Positions 43,255-55,466 of a stretch of DNA of 64,000 bases are shown here, in pieces. The notes beneath the pieces were generated by a model, which was not told the DNA's origin, did no database searches, and saw only the letters and a list, made by a program, of their open reading frames with translations. How positions within the stretch are numbered: the stretch's first letter is position 1; every line of letters starts with the position of its first letter. The stretch is from contig JAVLRN010000004.1 of NCBI GenBank assembly GCA_032821775.1, forward strand, positions 3,534,001 to 3,598,000, written 5' to 3'. The DNA is from Sanguinoderma infundibulare (lineage: Eukaryota; Basidiomycota; Agaricomycetes; Polyporales; Polyporaceae). A program made the translations under genes and the position numbers.

Positions 43255-44745
43255 ATGCTTTCCATTTTATTCTGTTCATCGTGGAATAATGTGAATGCTC
43301 GCTGCACGGTTGCGCCATAGAGGGAAATGCCGCTATAGCATGAGGCCTCGACCCTGCATTGAAGACTGCAACCGGCGCAGTTGGTCGTGCGTCGGGTAGC
43401 GGACTGAATGCCTGTCAAGCGGCTGCGCTGCCGCGAACGTTCTACCACAAGATCTATCTGCGATGAGGTAGGGGCACGTCGTTGAATAACCACCTCGGCT
43501 ATTGGAACCACTCCATGCGGAGGCATCGGGGACGGAGTGCGGTGCCAGTGTGAGGGGGTAGCCGTGTCCCCCGTCGCATCGATACGCCATCGCACGTCGG
43601 GTGGGAAAATGTGAGGATTTTGCGCCCCGTTCCCGTCGAGCGTGGGACGCGCTTTCCCGCCGCCAGGGCGGGGATGGTGGCTGGATACGAGCAGCAGAAT
43701 GATAAGATCGGGCGACCTGGGAGGCCGGTGTCTCCCTCATGGGAACAGTTCCGTGAGCCGGGATTTATACGTTCAGGAATGGAAGTGCGGCAGCCATATA
43801 GACGTCGCCGTCCGGCAGTGCTCGCCCACGAAGGATACCCCGGCCGGAGGATCACTGCAACAAGGGGAGCCGTTGCGTAGAGACGGCGCACTTTTCGATG
43901 GTGTGTATGCAATAATATGTTCGGCGAACACGCTGAGATGGGAGAACTGGGATGTAGGTGTGTGGGTCTGGCTCAAGAACCTGCCATGGATACTCGGTCG
44001 ACGACTGATGCGGGGACGGCGTTACGGTCGACGCTGCATGCAACAGGCCCGGGATCATGGGCGTCCGCGACCGCAGGCTCGGGTTACGGGGTGCCAGATG
44101 ACCTTGACGTCCGCTCACACAGTACCAAAACGAGAGTGGGCGTGCAGAGGACGTATTGTCCCGTCGCGTTTAGTGACACACCTTGTTCAACAGGTCGGAG
44201 TCCTGCGCATGTGCTCGTCATAGAGTTGGACGATGGTGACGTCGAGCTGCCCGCTTGGCAGAGCTGGGCTGGCGGGGAGCTGGATCTACCTCGTAGAATA
44301 GAGAAGAAGGAGGGGTCAGATGCGCCTTGACTGAATACGCGGCGGCCCAGAACCGCGGATCCGGTGTGGGTATAAGCGCGGTTCGCTGGACCCAGTGGAA
44401 CGGTGAGCCCGCGTCCGGCGGCTCCGAGCGTCTGGGTAACGCGTGGCTCGGATGGTGGACCCGCTGGCAGACACTGGCAGACCATGCGTAGAACACAGAT
44501 GGCTGCAGGAGCGCGTCACCGACGGGTACAGTGGGCGTAATCGTCGGTTAAGAGGCGGTAAGGGAGCGTAAGAAAGGATTGTTATCAGAGTGTTATCAGG
44601 GCTGTAATCTGGATCTAGGCCGATTAGTTTCTGATCGGCCCACTACTTATCGGGCGGGGCCTGGTTGAGTTCTCACCGTGACCTCAGCGTCGTGTCCCTC
44701 CTCGTCGTCCCAGTCGCCCTGCTCGCTGTCCGTCTCGACGCCCCG
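43255..44745. other. intergenic region
   Basis: About 1.5 kb between the polymerase and velvet genes. Overlapping frames on both strands (up to 193 residues) show no motif or intron logic. The velvet promoter is expected near 44600-44740; no TATA box was seen there. Confidence 0.45.
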
Positions 44746-47700
44746 ATGGAAGACGAGGCGCACCAGTTCGTCCATGCAAAGCTCCCCGTGCACTCGCCGT
44801 ACGACCGCGACAGGCTGTGAGTCCGATCACTTGCTCGTGCTTCCCACCCGTCCCATCCCAAGTCCATGGTTTCGTACCCGCTGTTGTACTCACTCCCGCC
44901 TTCTCTCGACATATATCTCGCCCTCTCTCGGCATCCTTTCCCTCTCCTACGCTTTCCTCCGCTCGCGCCCACGGCGTCGACCCGACACGCGCCCTCCGCT
45001 CCCCCATGGCCCGCGACCATGACCCCAGGGAATACGAGCTCACGATGCGCCAGGAGCCCAAGCAGGCTCGCATGTGCGGTGTAGGCGGTAAAGGTCCATT
45101 TCTACAATATCTCTCCAGCAGCCCCCGCTTATTGCTCGAGCCCACCAGCCGATCGCCGGCCTATTGACCCGCCTCCTATTGTCCAACTGCGCGTTATCGA
45201 CCCCTCCTCGCGTCGTCCTCAATCCGCCTCTTCGCGCGCCAGCTCGCCCGGTGAGTGCCCACAGCCCGTCTGCTCGCGACCCGTCTCCCTCCTTCTCTTC
45301 TCTTGCCTTCTCGTTGCGATGGTCTCCCCAAACCTCTGCCGACCTTCGTGTCCCGCATGCCTCTCAATCCCCGTCGCCTGCTTTCTCCCCCGGTTGGGTG
45401 TTCAAATGACCCAGTTTCTCACGCGTATTACGTTGCAGATTCTTCCGCTCCGCCCTCTGCCCAGAGCTTCTTGCAAAACCCCTATTACTTTATGTTCGCG
45501 AGCCTCGCAAAACCGGATGAGGATGTCGAGTTGCACTGGCTCAAGGTGAGTCCCCGCGTCCCGTCACATTCTCAAGCGCCTCCGCACACCCGGCTCTCCG
45601 CCCGAGTAAGCTCTGCGGTTGCGTAATTGTGTTTGAGGGGATTTTCCCTGATCGCGGGGTGGTGTCAGATCTTGGAAAGTCGGTCGCCGTCCCGTGTCCG
45701 TCCTCGCCTCGTGCTGAGGCGCAGGTCCGATTGCGATGCGTTGCGCCGCCAATGCAAGCCAATCTCTCGTGTGTCTATATCACCATGTGGTTACCCCTGA
45801 AGCGAACGTTGGCCGGTGTCCGAAAGCAGATATTGGACTGCCTTCCGAGGACAGACATGCTCGTCCTTCCGTCGAACCTCATTCTGCACGCGAACCGCGA
45901 GGTTCCCGTCAGAAGAGGACGCGTCAGGAATAGGTTATAGTCTGTAGGGAACGCCCACAGGCAAAACGACGTCATATGCGAATGTTTCAGACGTGTTCTG
46001 GGATCTGCAGTGAATCTTGGCCGCGCTACGCATCGCAGTCGCCGGGCTGGTGGCTGCAGATTCCCAATGATGATATGTTGCGCCACGTTCCCGGTCCTTG
46101 ATACGTATGGTCAGCCGGCGTAGCGCAGAATTACGAACTTGCACGCCAGGTTCCTGGATCCCGTCCCCATTTTTCACACCACCTCGAGCACGCGAGTCCG
46201 TTTACTGATGTTCTTCGTCATCCAGGACGGCAAGACGCGTTGCACGACTGGCTCCGTCGTGTCCTCGCTTTACCACTTGAAGGATAGCGAGAACCAGAAC
46301 TCCGATGCGGGCTTCTTCGTGTTCCCTGACTTAAGCGTGAGAACCGAGGGCAGCTACAGGCTGAAGCTCAGTCTGTACGAGGTGGTTGGGTGAGTTTAAT
46401 GTCTGGCGTTGCCCACTCGCATGCGATGATGACCTTGACCCGAGCAGCAACAACGTTTACCACTGCAAATCTATCTTCTCCGCGCCTTTCTATGTCTATA
46501 CCGCGAAGAAGTTTCCTGGGATGGAAGGCGCGTCCTATTTATTTCGTTTGGATTTGGGACATTGGCTCATATACTACCTCAGAATCCACCGCCTTGTCCT
46601 GCTCTCTTGCTGACCAGGGCATTAAAATCCGTATCCGTAAGGATATCCGTCAGCGGAAGCGACCGATGCCTACCCTCGATGGGCCCGGACCTATTCCGAT
46701 GGCCATTCCTCATGGCACCTTTGGTCCTGTACCCGTTCCGTTGGACGATGACGAAGAGGATGACCACGAGAAGGAGCAGCGCGAGCGCGAGCAACGCGAA
46801 AGGGACCGTGAAAGGGATCGAGATCGTGACCGCGAACGCGAGAGGGAGAGGAGAGAATCCGTCGGGAGTGTAGCCGGTCCGAGCGCGGGTGGGAACCTCA
46901 GCAGACGAGAGAGTCAGGAAGGACGTGGAGTGAAACGGTCAAGGCCGGATGATGCTGGCGTTGATGAGATAGGTCCATCGGGCACGAACACCGCCTGGAG
47001 TGCGATCGATCCTGCACTTGCTCCGCAACATCCTTCTGCCCCCGCTCAAAGTGCGCCCCCCGCCCCTTCTCATGCACCTGCACCTGTCGAACACCCGCAC
47101 TATACGTCTGCGCCCCCTGCCCCTGCGCCGGCCCCGTACGACCATCGTTATTCCGCACCGTCTGCGCCGGCTCCTGCGCCTGCATACCAATATGATCCTC
47201 ACGCGCACGGTGCTCCTCCACCCTCATCTCATCATTATGCGCCTCCTACGCACCATTATTCTGTTCCTCCCCCTCCGCCTCATCCACACCAGCAGCATAC
47301 TCACCACCCGCCGCCGCCACCTCCCCCTCCATACCAGTACAGTCCACCTACTGCTCCGGCCCCGGCTTCCGCTCCTGCTCCAGCGCCTGCCCCACCGCAG
47401 ACTTGGCCCCCGCCAACGACACCGGCGTACGATCCGTACGCGCAACCGCAGCATCAGCATCATCATTATGCGCCTCCGCCTCCGCCGCCTGCCCACCACA
47501 ATGCTCACCAACCCCCTCCCCCAGCATCGGCTCCCACTGCGGCGCCGCGGTATGACTATGGCGGGTATGCCCCACCACCCCCGCCGTCTCAGCCGCACCA
47601 ACAGCAACCGAGCGGATACCCCAGCTACTACGAACCCCACCATCAACAACAACACCACCATACGTCCGCACCTCCGCCGCCGCCACCAGTAGCCGCCCCT

Positions 47701-48441
47701 CCGCATAGTCACGCCCACCACAGCGTCCACCATTCCCATCACCCGGGATACGCACCTCAGCCATCATCCCCGCCTGCGACGGCTCAACCGGCGTATGGCA
47801 GCGAGTACAGTCCCCAAAGCGCGACCGGGAGTACCTCCGGATACGCGCGGGGCTACGCTCCAGGTCCCCCGATGCCCCCGCAGTACCACCAGTACAGCAC
47901 TCCAACGACCGCGCAGCCGCCTTCGCAACCTCAAGGTTCGCGGACCCACCACAGCGGACACTCGGCCCACACGACCGCGCTGCCCGCGTCGGCCCCCGCG
48001 CACGGCCACTCGCACTATCAGCTGAGCACCCCGCCGCATCACCACACGTCGCAGGGGTACAGCGGGTACCCGCCGACGCCGAGCAACGGCGCGGGTGGTG
48101 CGTCGTCGAGCGAGGGCTCGTGGAACGGGGCGGGGTACGCGCCGCCGCCCTCCACTGCTGCGCCGTACGGGAGCGTGGCACCGGAATACGGCGCGTACCA
48201 GACGAGCGCGGCGCCTGCGAGCTCTAGCGGGAGCCTGGCGCGGATCCAGCTGGCGCCGCTGAGAGTGGGGGGATCGTCGCCGCCGGGCTCGAGCGCGGGT
48301 TCGGGGACGACGGGAGATCGGATGGGCGGCGGTGGGGGGAAGAAGAACCCGCTGAGTATCGGGAATATCATCACGGAGGACTCGGGGTGGGGTCCGAATC
48401 CGAATTCGAGGGGAGGAGAGGAGAGGGGTGATGAACGGTGA
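44746..48441 (+). CDS. velvet-domain regulatory factor (VosA/VelB type) with long low-complexity tail
   Basis: Seven exons (44746-44816, 45029-45093, 45149-45250, 45439-45545, 46226-46389, 46448-46527, 46583-48441) give 815 residues. The velvet fold is clear: YELTMRQEPKQARMCGVGGK, RRPIDPPPIVQLRVIDP, FMFASLAKPDEDVELHWLK, DGKTRCTTGSVVSSLYHLKD, GFFVFPDLSVRTEGSYRLKL, VYHCKSIFSAPFYVYTAKKF, PGME-ESTALSCSLADQGI, RIRKDIRQRKRP. Velvet proteins form dimers that bind DNA and couple development and secondary metabolism to light. The last exon adds about 500 residues: an Arg/Glu/Asp repeat, then Pro/His/Tyr/Ala-rich low complexity. Two oddities: intron 4 is about 680 nt, and intron 6 (46528-46582) starts GC rather than GT. 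The first ATG in frame is 44746. Confidence 0.92.
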
Positions 48442-49154
48442 ATTGGATGGAGGAATTAAATCTGTGATGACGCGCAAGTGCTCCGGCGTGGCGTGTCTTC
48501 GTGAGCGAGGGCTCGCGTTCACAGTCTGTGTGGTAGAAGGTACGAGGGAACATGAGGAATGTGGATGTGAGGCGTCTGGACTGTGGAGGGGAAGCTGTGC
48601 CCCGTCGCTAAATAATCCTGCCGCGTAAGTTACTGTTTTGTGTTCTGTTTGCCTTGCATCGTCGTCGTCGCTCTGTGTTTGTCAAGTACTACTCTCTGTC
48701 CACGTATAGCTAGATATGTAATTGTTCGCCGCTACCCGCTACTAGTGTATCACTGTTAGCTCGTTCGCGGAATGTATTATGTGTGTTTTCTCGGACGGAG
48801 GCGTACCACGGTCTATAGAAGTCCCCGTGACCGCGTGGGGTATATTGGCTGGCTGAACGTCATTTCGACCGTCTCTCGGGCACGCCAGTGGTCGGTGCCA
48901 TGTCGGCGCAGACTCCGAAGAGCATCCGTTGAATACCTGGCAACTGACGTCTCCGAAGTCGTTTACTGTATACGCCTCTTGCAAGCAACATCGAAAGATG
49001 TACTCCATCTATGGGCCGTGATGCGAGACGCACGGAGTTGCATTGTAAATATACACCACACCATCACGATGTTCGGACTGACTATCTGACACTTCTACTG
49101 ATCTTCGCACCTAGATCCCTTGTGGTAATACAAGAGGACCGCCGTACGCATCAA
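48442..49154. other. 3' flank of the velvet gene and spacer
   Basis: No gene seen. Short open frames (48772-49089 on plus, 48742-49008 on minus) overlap and have no motif. Confidence 0.45.
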
Positions 49155-50330
49155 TCAATCGCCATAATCATATTCAGCTTCCGTCTCGGAGTCATCCTCC
49201 TCATCGGAGGATGTTGCTGATAATCGAGACGTTATGCAGTGCCATCATAATACGCCGGCGAACTCTGGTACTCACCTGATCCACATTGTCTCTCCCGCTC
49301 TCTTTCTTCCGGCAACTTCATCTTCCTCCACCGTATGACAGCCCCATCGACCGGGATGGCATCGAAAGGACCTTTCGACAGCAGGTTGATCGCGGTGTAC
49401 GCGAACCGCGCGTGCAGGAACTCGTCTGAGACGCGCAGCGGAACCGCGACGATTCGCTCATGGAGGTGTATCGCGTATTCGTCCCATCCCCTGCCCACAA
49501 GATAGACGACGACTGTCCCGTCGGCGTCACCGATGGGGAAGAAGACGAGGCCGTGCTTGCGGAGACAGTGAGCAAGGCTGACGTGCAACGCGACGCCATT
49601 GGCGACGTCGTCGACGGCCCGAGGTAGGAGAGATCTCTTGTGTCGATGTTGAATCGCCCCATCTTTTTTGCCCAGAACCAATCGATCTCTTTCTTCGGCA
49701 CCAAGTGGACGCACTCGACGGCTGCACGCGCAAGTCAGGAGTCTTCGCCTACGTCGAACATGCACATGACGAAACGACGCACGGTGATAGCATTGATTTA
49801 GTGACGATGCAATGCCTGTCGTTAACCCACACCGCAAATGCACTCCCTGGTGCGTTCCGCAACGCGTAATGGTGTCTGAACACGTCCATCTCGGTTCCCC
49901 AGCGAGCCCTCTCTGCAGTCCGAAGTCAACGGCGGGGCGGATCGCGTGCATGTATGAAAACACCAATGTCCTTCACCACGGCGTAGTCGGAAGGGACATC
50001 AGGGCCGAGGTGGTAATAGTGCACGCACCGAGAGCCGAGCACGGAGTCGCCGGTCAGATCGAGCCTGCGATCCCCTTCGGTGTCCGTCGAGAAGTAGTCG
50101 AGCCACTCTCCGTCATTGAACGCGGCATGGTTTGTGACTATGCGACACATAGCGAGAGCGACATCGGGGTCGACGACGTGGTGCACAAGTTCCGTAGCGG
50201 GGTCGGATTCGGGTTCTGGGTAGGCCGCACATGTCGTCGTCGCATCCTGGGTGACGAATGTAGACGGTCCTCTGGTTGATACTAAGTCGGCTGGCACTCT
50301 TGGCGAAGCTTCTGTTGGAGAATAGATTAG
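49155..50330 (-). pseudogene. HNH-endonuclease-type family, nearly full-length decayed copy iii
   Basis: On minus: SASRLSINQRTVYIRHPGCD, a frame change, YPEPESDPATELVHHVVDPD, VALAMCRIVTNHAAFNDGEW, FSTDTEGDRRLDLTGDSVLG, YHLGPDVPSDYAVVKDIGVF, then TGA 49926-49928 where copy ii has Trp (ARWLRTAER). The HNH core follows: DRHCIVT, a 46-nt intron, VECVHLVPKKEIDWFWAKKM, a one-base frame change near 49620, AVDDVANGVALHVSLAHCLR, then FAYTAINLL. The C-x2-T, HLVP, N and H positions are those of HNH_2-type nucleases as I know the motif. A last exon (49155-49216) adds an acidic tail (SSDEEDDSETEAEYDYGD). The start codon is lost. Members of this family are numerous in agaricomycetes; their role is not established. 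Confidence 0.7.
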
Positions 50331-50639
50331 ATAAGCGAGCTCGTCTTGTGCTCGCGCCCCAGTCTCTCCTGTCTTGTCCGATATTGTTAGGTTTAAACCG
50401 TGGTTACAAGAGGTAAATCGCCCGTAGCGTGCGGTGCCCCGCTGCGACATCCCTCGAGCCGGCCGCGCCGGCTCGCGCGCTCCTCTCCCGATCCAACTAC
50501 GCCCGCGGCGTACGGGGGTGATTACACATTACGAGGGGTCGTTGGTATTGGTGCCCGAGACGCCCACACCAATCAGGCACCGGTACATTGGTCCCTCAGA
50601 CCAACCCCGACCAACAAGCCCTAACCCGACCAGATACCA
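50331..50639. other. spacer
   Basis: No gene or repeat recognised between the HNH relic and the G-rich tract. Confidence 0.4.
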
Positions 50640-50702
50640 TATCCAGCGGCGGGCGGGGGCGGGAGGAGGGTTAAGTGGGCGGGGCGGGCGTCGGGCGGGC
50701 AG
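50640..50702 (+). repeat. G-run tract with quadruplex potential
   Basis: The plus strand carries many runs of three to five G separated by one to six bases (GGCGGGCGGGGGCGGGAGG and further runs to 50701). It marks the border between GC-rich host sequence and the lower-GC block to the right. Confidence 0.7.
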
Positions 50703-50868
50703 GATCATCAAGAAGTCGTTGATTCATTCATAAACATGTAGCACCATTGTAGTAGTACAGGAGTAATCATATCAAGGAGAAAAAACGAGACTATATGCAT
50801 GTCTGCAAACTTCTGTGTGCCAAGACCACCACCGCTGCTGCCTCGATAACCACTGCCACCTTCAAACC

Positions 50869-53800
50869 CTACACATCGCCGCCGGGAGTCATCGTGCCCT
50901 CCGCGTACCCCATCATGGCCTCAAGTGCAGGCTCTGAGAGGCAGTCCAGGAGGAGGCACTGCTCGCCCTCGTACTGGTCATAAGCTGAGGCCTCCTCCAA
51001 TGCGACCTTGAACGTGAGGGGCAGCCTGAAGAGGGCACATGACGGCTGTCTGTCCAGCCCCAAAGCCAAGACGGTGCACTCCTGCATGTACTTGATGAAC
51101 GCATAGTCAGTCATCGCGAGCGCGCCCGAAGGTGAGTTGTTGACGATGATGCACTCGTAAAATGACTTGACATTGGCGAGGAAGTGTGCTGGATGGAAGA
51201 TGTTGCCATTCGTGAACACGCCTTTGGGCTGCGGGAACGGCAGCAGCAGTTCCTTGACGATGCACGACACGCTGTTGATGGTGATCTTTGTTTTGTCGGC
51301 GGTCTGCCGGACGCCGTCCAAGCAGACATTGCAGAGGTGGTTGTCCTTGTGGCCCTTTGCCTCGGGGTACATGAGAGACTTGCAGCATGAGCACATGTGG
51401 TTTTTTTGCTGTGGGGAGTCAACCGGGTGAGTACTTGCATAAGAAGGAGGGGCAAGCGGCAGGCAGGCGGAGCCCACGTGAACTCACCAGTTTGAAAGTC
51501 GTATCATTGAGCATTTGCTGGATCTTCGAGCCAAAGAATATGGCAGGGCAGTGGTGCCTCCAAAATACTTCGCTCCCGGAATGCACTGCAAAATAAGTGG
51601 TCAGCGGATGCACGGAGGGTTGTAGCCCCAGCCAACCTCGTGGGACAGATGCTAGAAATCCATCGCATCTCATATCGGAAGGAGAGTGGAACTTACAGAG
51701 GTAATTGTCATCTCGAATCTGGTTGAAGATCTGGCCTTCGATCTCGCCGAGCTTGTCGAGGAGTGCTTTTGGCGCCATGAGCGGGTATGTGGTTTTCTTC
51801 TCCTTATTGAGCTTCTTGATCTGGGCATTGTAGTTGGACGCAGTGTAGACCCAGTTGTATGGCATCATCCGATAGGTGGCCCACTCATTGAGGGCACGGA
51901 GGTCCATGAAGAGGTTGTACTCAACTTTCGATGTGGACTTGGGGAAGGCAAGGGAGCGCAGATCGACACCTGTAACTACTGAAAAAAGTCGCTGAGAACG
52001 TGTGAGGCCGGCAATGGTGGGGAGTGGCAGGCATGGCTCATTCGAGGGGATTGCACTCAATGCCACAGTGCCCATAGGGCCGACCAAGGGGCCTGCCTGC
52101 ACATTCATGGGGGTCGTGTTTGACAGCACAGCGCCTGGACCAGTCGAGGGGCCTGCCAGTGTGTTGGATTGATGTAACTTGGCTTGCACCTTCAAGGACA
52201 GGGGCATGCCGGAGACGGTCAAGCACGGCTTTTTTGTTGGCAGCAGCAGGTCTGCATTGGTAGGGCTCTGGATGGCGATCACCGGCATCGCCTTGCTGCC
52301 GTCAGCCGTGCTCCCGGATGCCGCACTCATTGTGAGGAGGAGAGTGGCTGGCACGGTCGTGTTGGATGCCATGGTGCGTGGCAGGACAACAGCTTGCAAG
52401 GCGGGGGTCGTGGGGCCTGGAGTGGAGTGGAGTGCTGGGGCATGACCACTGGTGTGCCAATCACTTGCAGATACCTCGATGACATTGTTGTCGTCTTGTT
52501 CATCGTGCTTACGTTTGACCTAGAAGAGACAAATCGTGAGTAGCACGTCAATTAGCAAATGTGCTGGTGAAGGCACAGCTGCTGTCGCACTGATGTTCGG
52601 TGCACTTGTCTTACAGCACATACATCGGTGTACATGCCATAAGATGAGTAGGATGAGGACGGGCATGGGAGGGAGTAGCTACTCACCACTTTTCCTTTGG
52701 TGTCTATGACATCGATGTCCTCTGCAGGTAGAGTGGTGTGAAGAAGGGTTAGGTCGATGTTGATCTCACTGAGGACGTGGTCCGGGTCTAACAACTCCTG
52801 AGAAGACATGTCAAGGATTTCGTCACCAGGCTCTTCTTTGATGGAGACGAGCACATATTGCGCTGCAGTCTCTGAGCTCATTTGGACCAAGCCAAACTTC
52901 TTGTTGCTCTCGGTGGGCTGGAACTCGGGGAGGGCACGAAGGTTCGCCGGATGTGGGGAGATCTTGCCGAGAAGGGTGTTCCACAGTTTGGCACAGGCAT
53001 TTACGAGGTGGAGATGGTGGGAGCCATGTGTGATGTAGATGAACAAGGTCTGGTCAGGGTTCCTTTTCGATGTCCTGATGCACAAGTTGCGCCGCAAAAC
53101 GTGGTCGTGGCCGAGCGCAACCATCATGTTGAGGCCACTGGGCTGAGCACGCATCAATGAGTTCCATCCTTTGTGTAAGCCTTCAATCCGGCTCCCATCT
53201 GTTGCGATATCGTTTCAAGGGCGGGTAAGGCAACCTTTCCGGACATGACCAAGTTGATTGACATGGGTCTGACAGATAGGAATCAGCAGAAGGCCAGAAC
53301 GCGAAGGTGAACAAACACGTACCTTTAACGCTGCAGCCATCCAGACCCCTCCACGCTGAGCCCACTTTTTGAACGTTGCAATCAACTGCTCCTCCTGCTC
53401 CTCCTTTGCACGATAGACTGCTGGCACCCCATCTGCAGCCCAGAATTGAAGGATTGAATCAATGATGTCATTTGCGACCTCTGAGCAATGAGAATTCTTT
53501 GTCCCACCAACCAGGCAAATAAGATACCTGTGAGTGAAAAGATCAGTATCACGGTCAGTGGGAGGGAGTGCTGATCTGCTGCTGAGAGTATTGATTCTGG
53601 TAATACTGCGCATATCCAGCACTGTAGTCCTGCGACCGTGACTGCTGCTAAGGATACTATCCAGAGCTGCCCTGTGGTCCATAACCCGTGACGTCTGCAT
53701 GCCACCACAGCACTACATTGATACTGAGGCAGTCGAAAGGGTGGAGGCAAGTATATTGATGGTAAGACAGTACTCACTGCATGAGAAAGTGCCAGACGTC

Positions 53801-55466
53801 TTCACCGATGTTGATCTCTGGCCAGACGCTCTGCACAACATTCCGCACTGTGCAGCACATGTCTGACGTCAGGATGGTTGGAGGCGCGACTTGCTGGGCT
53901 TTGAAGCAACAGTCGAGGCCATGGAGCATCTCTTTTGTCTCGGTTTGCACCTGGGAGTGGGCAAGCCGCTATTTATTCAACTAGTGAGCAAGCAAAAAAA
54001 AACTGGTGGCGGCAGGAGAGGCTTACCCAGGCGAGTGTCTCACCCTCCTCGTTGATCAAGTTGACGATGCCACCCAAGAGTGTCTTTATGCACGTCTTGC
54101 TCTTGTCGACAAGTGTGGCCTTGTAGGAGCTGCGAAAAGTCGTATCGATGGAGATGGCAAAGGCTAGAAGAAGAGAGGAGGACGAAAGAAGGATGGTGAG
54201 AACCACCAGGTGCTAACTCATGGGAAGCGTACTTACCACTCAACGACCGTAGCTGCGCCTCCGACTCGACTATCCTCGTCTTTCGACAGAACTCCAGATA
54301 TATTGCTGTCACCATATCATCTGATATCGACCTACCATCATACCCTCCGATCTGTTTGCCGACTTTTTCATCCAGAGGCTTGGAGAAGTGGGTGAGGGTG
54401 ACTTTGCGGCGGTTGCGGTCAAAGTCATGGAGGGAGGATTGTTGCCTTCACGCTTGGAATGCACACAGGTATGTGTAATGTTTTTTGTGGTACTGTTGTA
54501 AGTGCAGCTCTACACATGCTTATTATTAACAACAATTTGCAGCCGAAAAAAAGGGAATGGTACGTACACTTGACCACCTCTGCCAATCCACCGGAGGTCA
54601 TCCTCGGGTGGAGCTCAACAATGATGTCAAACAGCTCTGATGTAACTCCGGACCGGCTGAAGAAATGCGGGAGGCCAGCTGTTGATAGTCGTAACGGTGA
54701 GTAAGGACCTACAGCAGTCAAACAGCTCATGACTTGGGGCACGCTGAATGCAACTCCTCATCTGACTGTTGTGTTGAACTTATTACTCACCTGGCAGTTC
54801 CCAGTGCTCGAACAAATCCCAGAATTGTGTGCTCATGGTTGCAAAGCAGTACCTCCCCTCCTCCCCTCCCTTCGAACCCTTTGCATACTTCTTCGTGCAA
54901 TCAAGGCACCACATCTGCTGCCCAATCGCCATCTCCTCCTCGTGCAAGCCATGAATCTCCTGCGGCCCGCTTGGACTCCACCCATTCCACTCAATCCTCT
55001 TCCCCTTGCAGTTCGGGCAGCAGAGGAGGGCATCGTAGAACATCCAGTGGACGCCATGGCAACGCTTCAAATACATCATGTCTGGCTTGATATCCGGATC
55101 GATGCGATGGCAAAACTGCTGAAGATACGATGGGGGTTCAATGACGGGCCCCATGAACGGCCACTCCGGGTCGAGTGCCCCCAAACGGAGGCACTTCCTG
55201 GTCTCGCTGAGGTACTCGGTGTACTCCGCAACTAGGAGGAGTTGTGCTGGGAACTTCAACTGGCCATCACAGTTTTCCCGCCAGGTCTTGGCTCGCCGCT
55301 TGGCCTGTATTCATGTTTGTATGGTAAGTGGCTTTGGACGCTGTTCAAAAAATCGGGATTAACGTACATTCGCCTTCCAGGTACATACAAATGATTTGCG
55401 CTCGGCGTCATCCTTGATGGTGTTTGTGCACTGCAGCCATATGGTGTCCGGCTCGAAGACAGACAT
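50869..55466 (-). CDS. large protein of an agaricomycete family resembling a DDE transposase, with two in-frame TGA codons
   Basis: Exons can be followed on minus from ATG 55466: 55368-55466 (MSVFEPDTIWLQCTNTIKDD), 54791-55304, 54568-54678, 54237-54507 and further exons to TAG 50869. A zinc-ribbon pair CPNC ... CLDC lies near residues 120-170. The middle part reads ISDDMVTAIYLEFCRKTRIV, ISIDTTFRSSYKATLVDKSK, GGIVNLINEEGETLAWVQTE, PPTILTSDMCCTVRNVV, GEDVWHFLMQYLICLVGG and DGSRIEGLHKGWNSLMRAQP. The spacing of Asp (SIDTTF), Asp (TSDMCC) and Glu (RIEGLH) resembles an RNase H-like DDE core; this assignment is inference. A Pro/Ser/Thr-rich region follows and a C-terminal cysteine cluster (CSCCKSLMYPEAKGHKDNHL, CNVC). 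TGA at 54448-54450 and 53215-53217 interrupt continuous homology, so the copy is probably dead. I found no terminal inverted repeats. Confidence 0.6.

Noticed and set aside
46898..48522. Long minus and alternative-frame ORFs over the velvet tail
   Set aside because: Low-complexity His/Pro/Tyr sequence leaves all frames open; the velvet frame continues through it from the conserved domain.
50869..55466. KDZ (Kyakuja-Dileera-Zisupton) transposase
   Set aside because: The characteristic KDZ segments I would expect are absent, and the zinc-ribbon and SIDTTF/RIEGLH arrangement differs.
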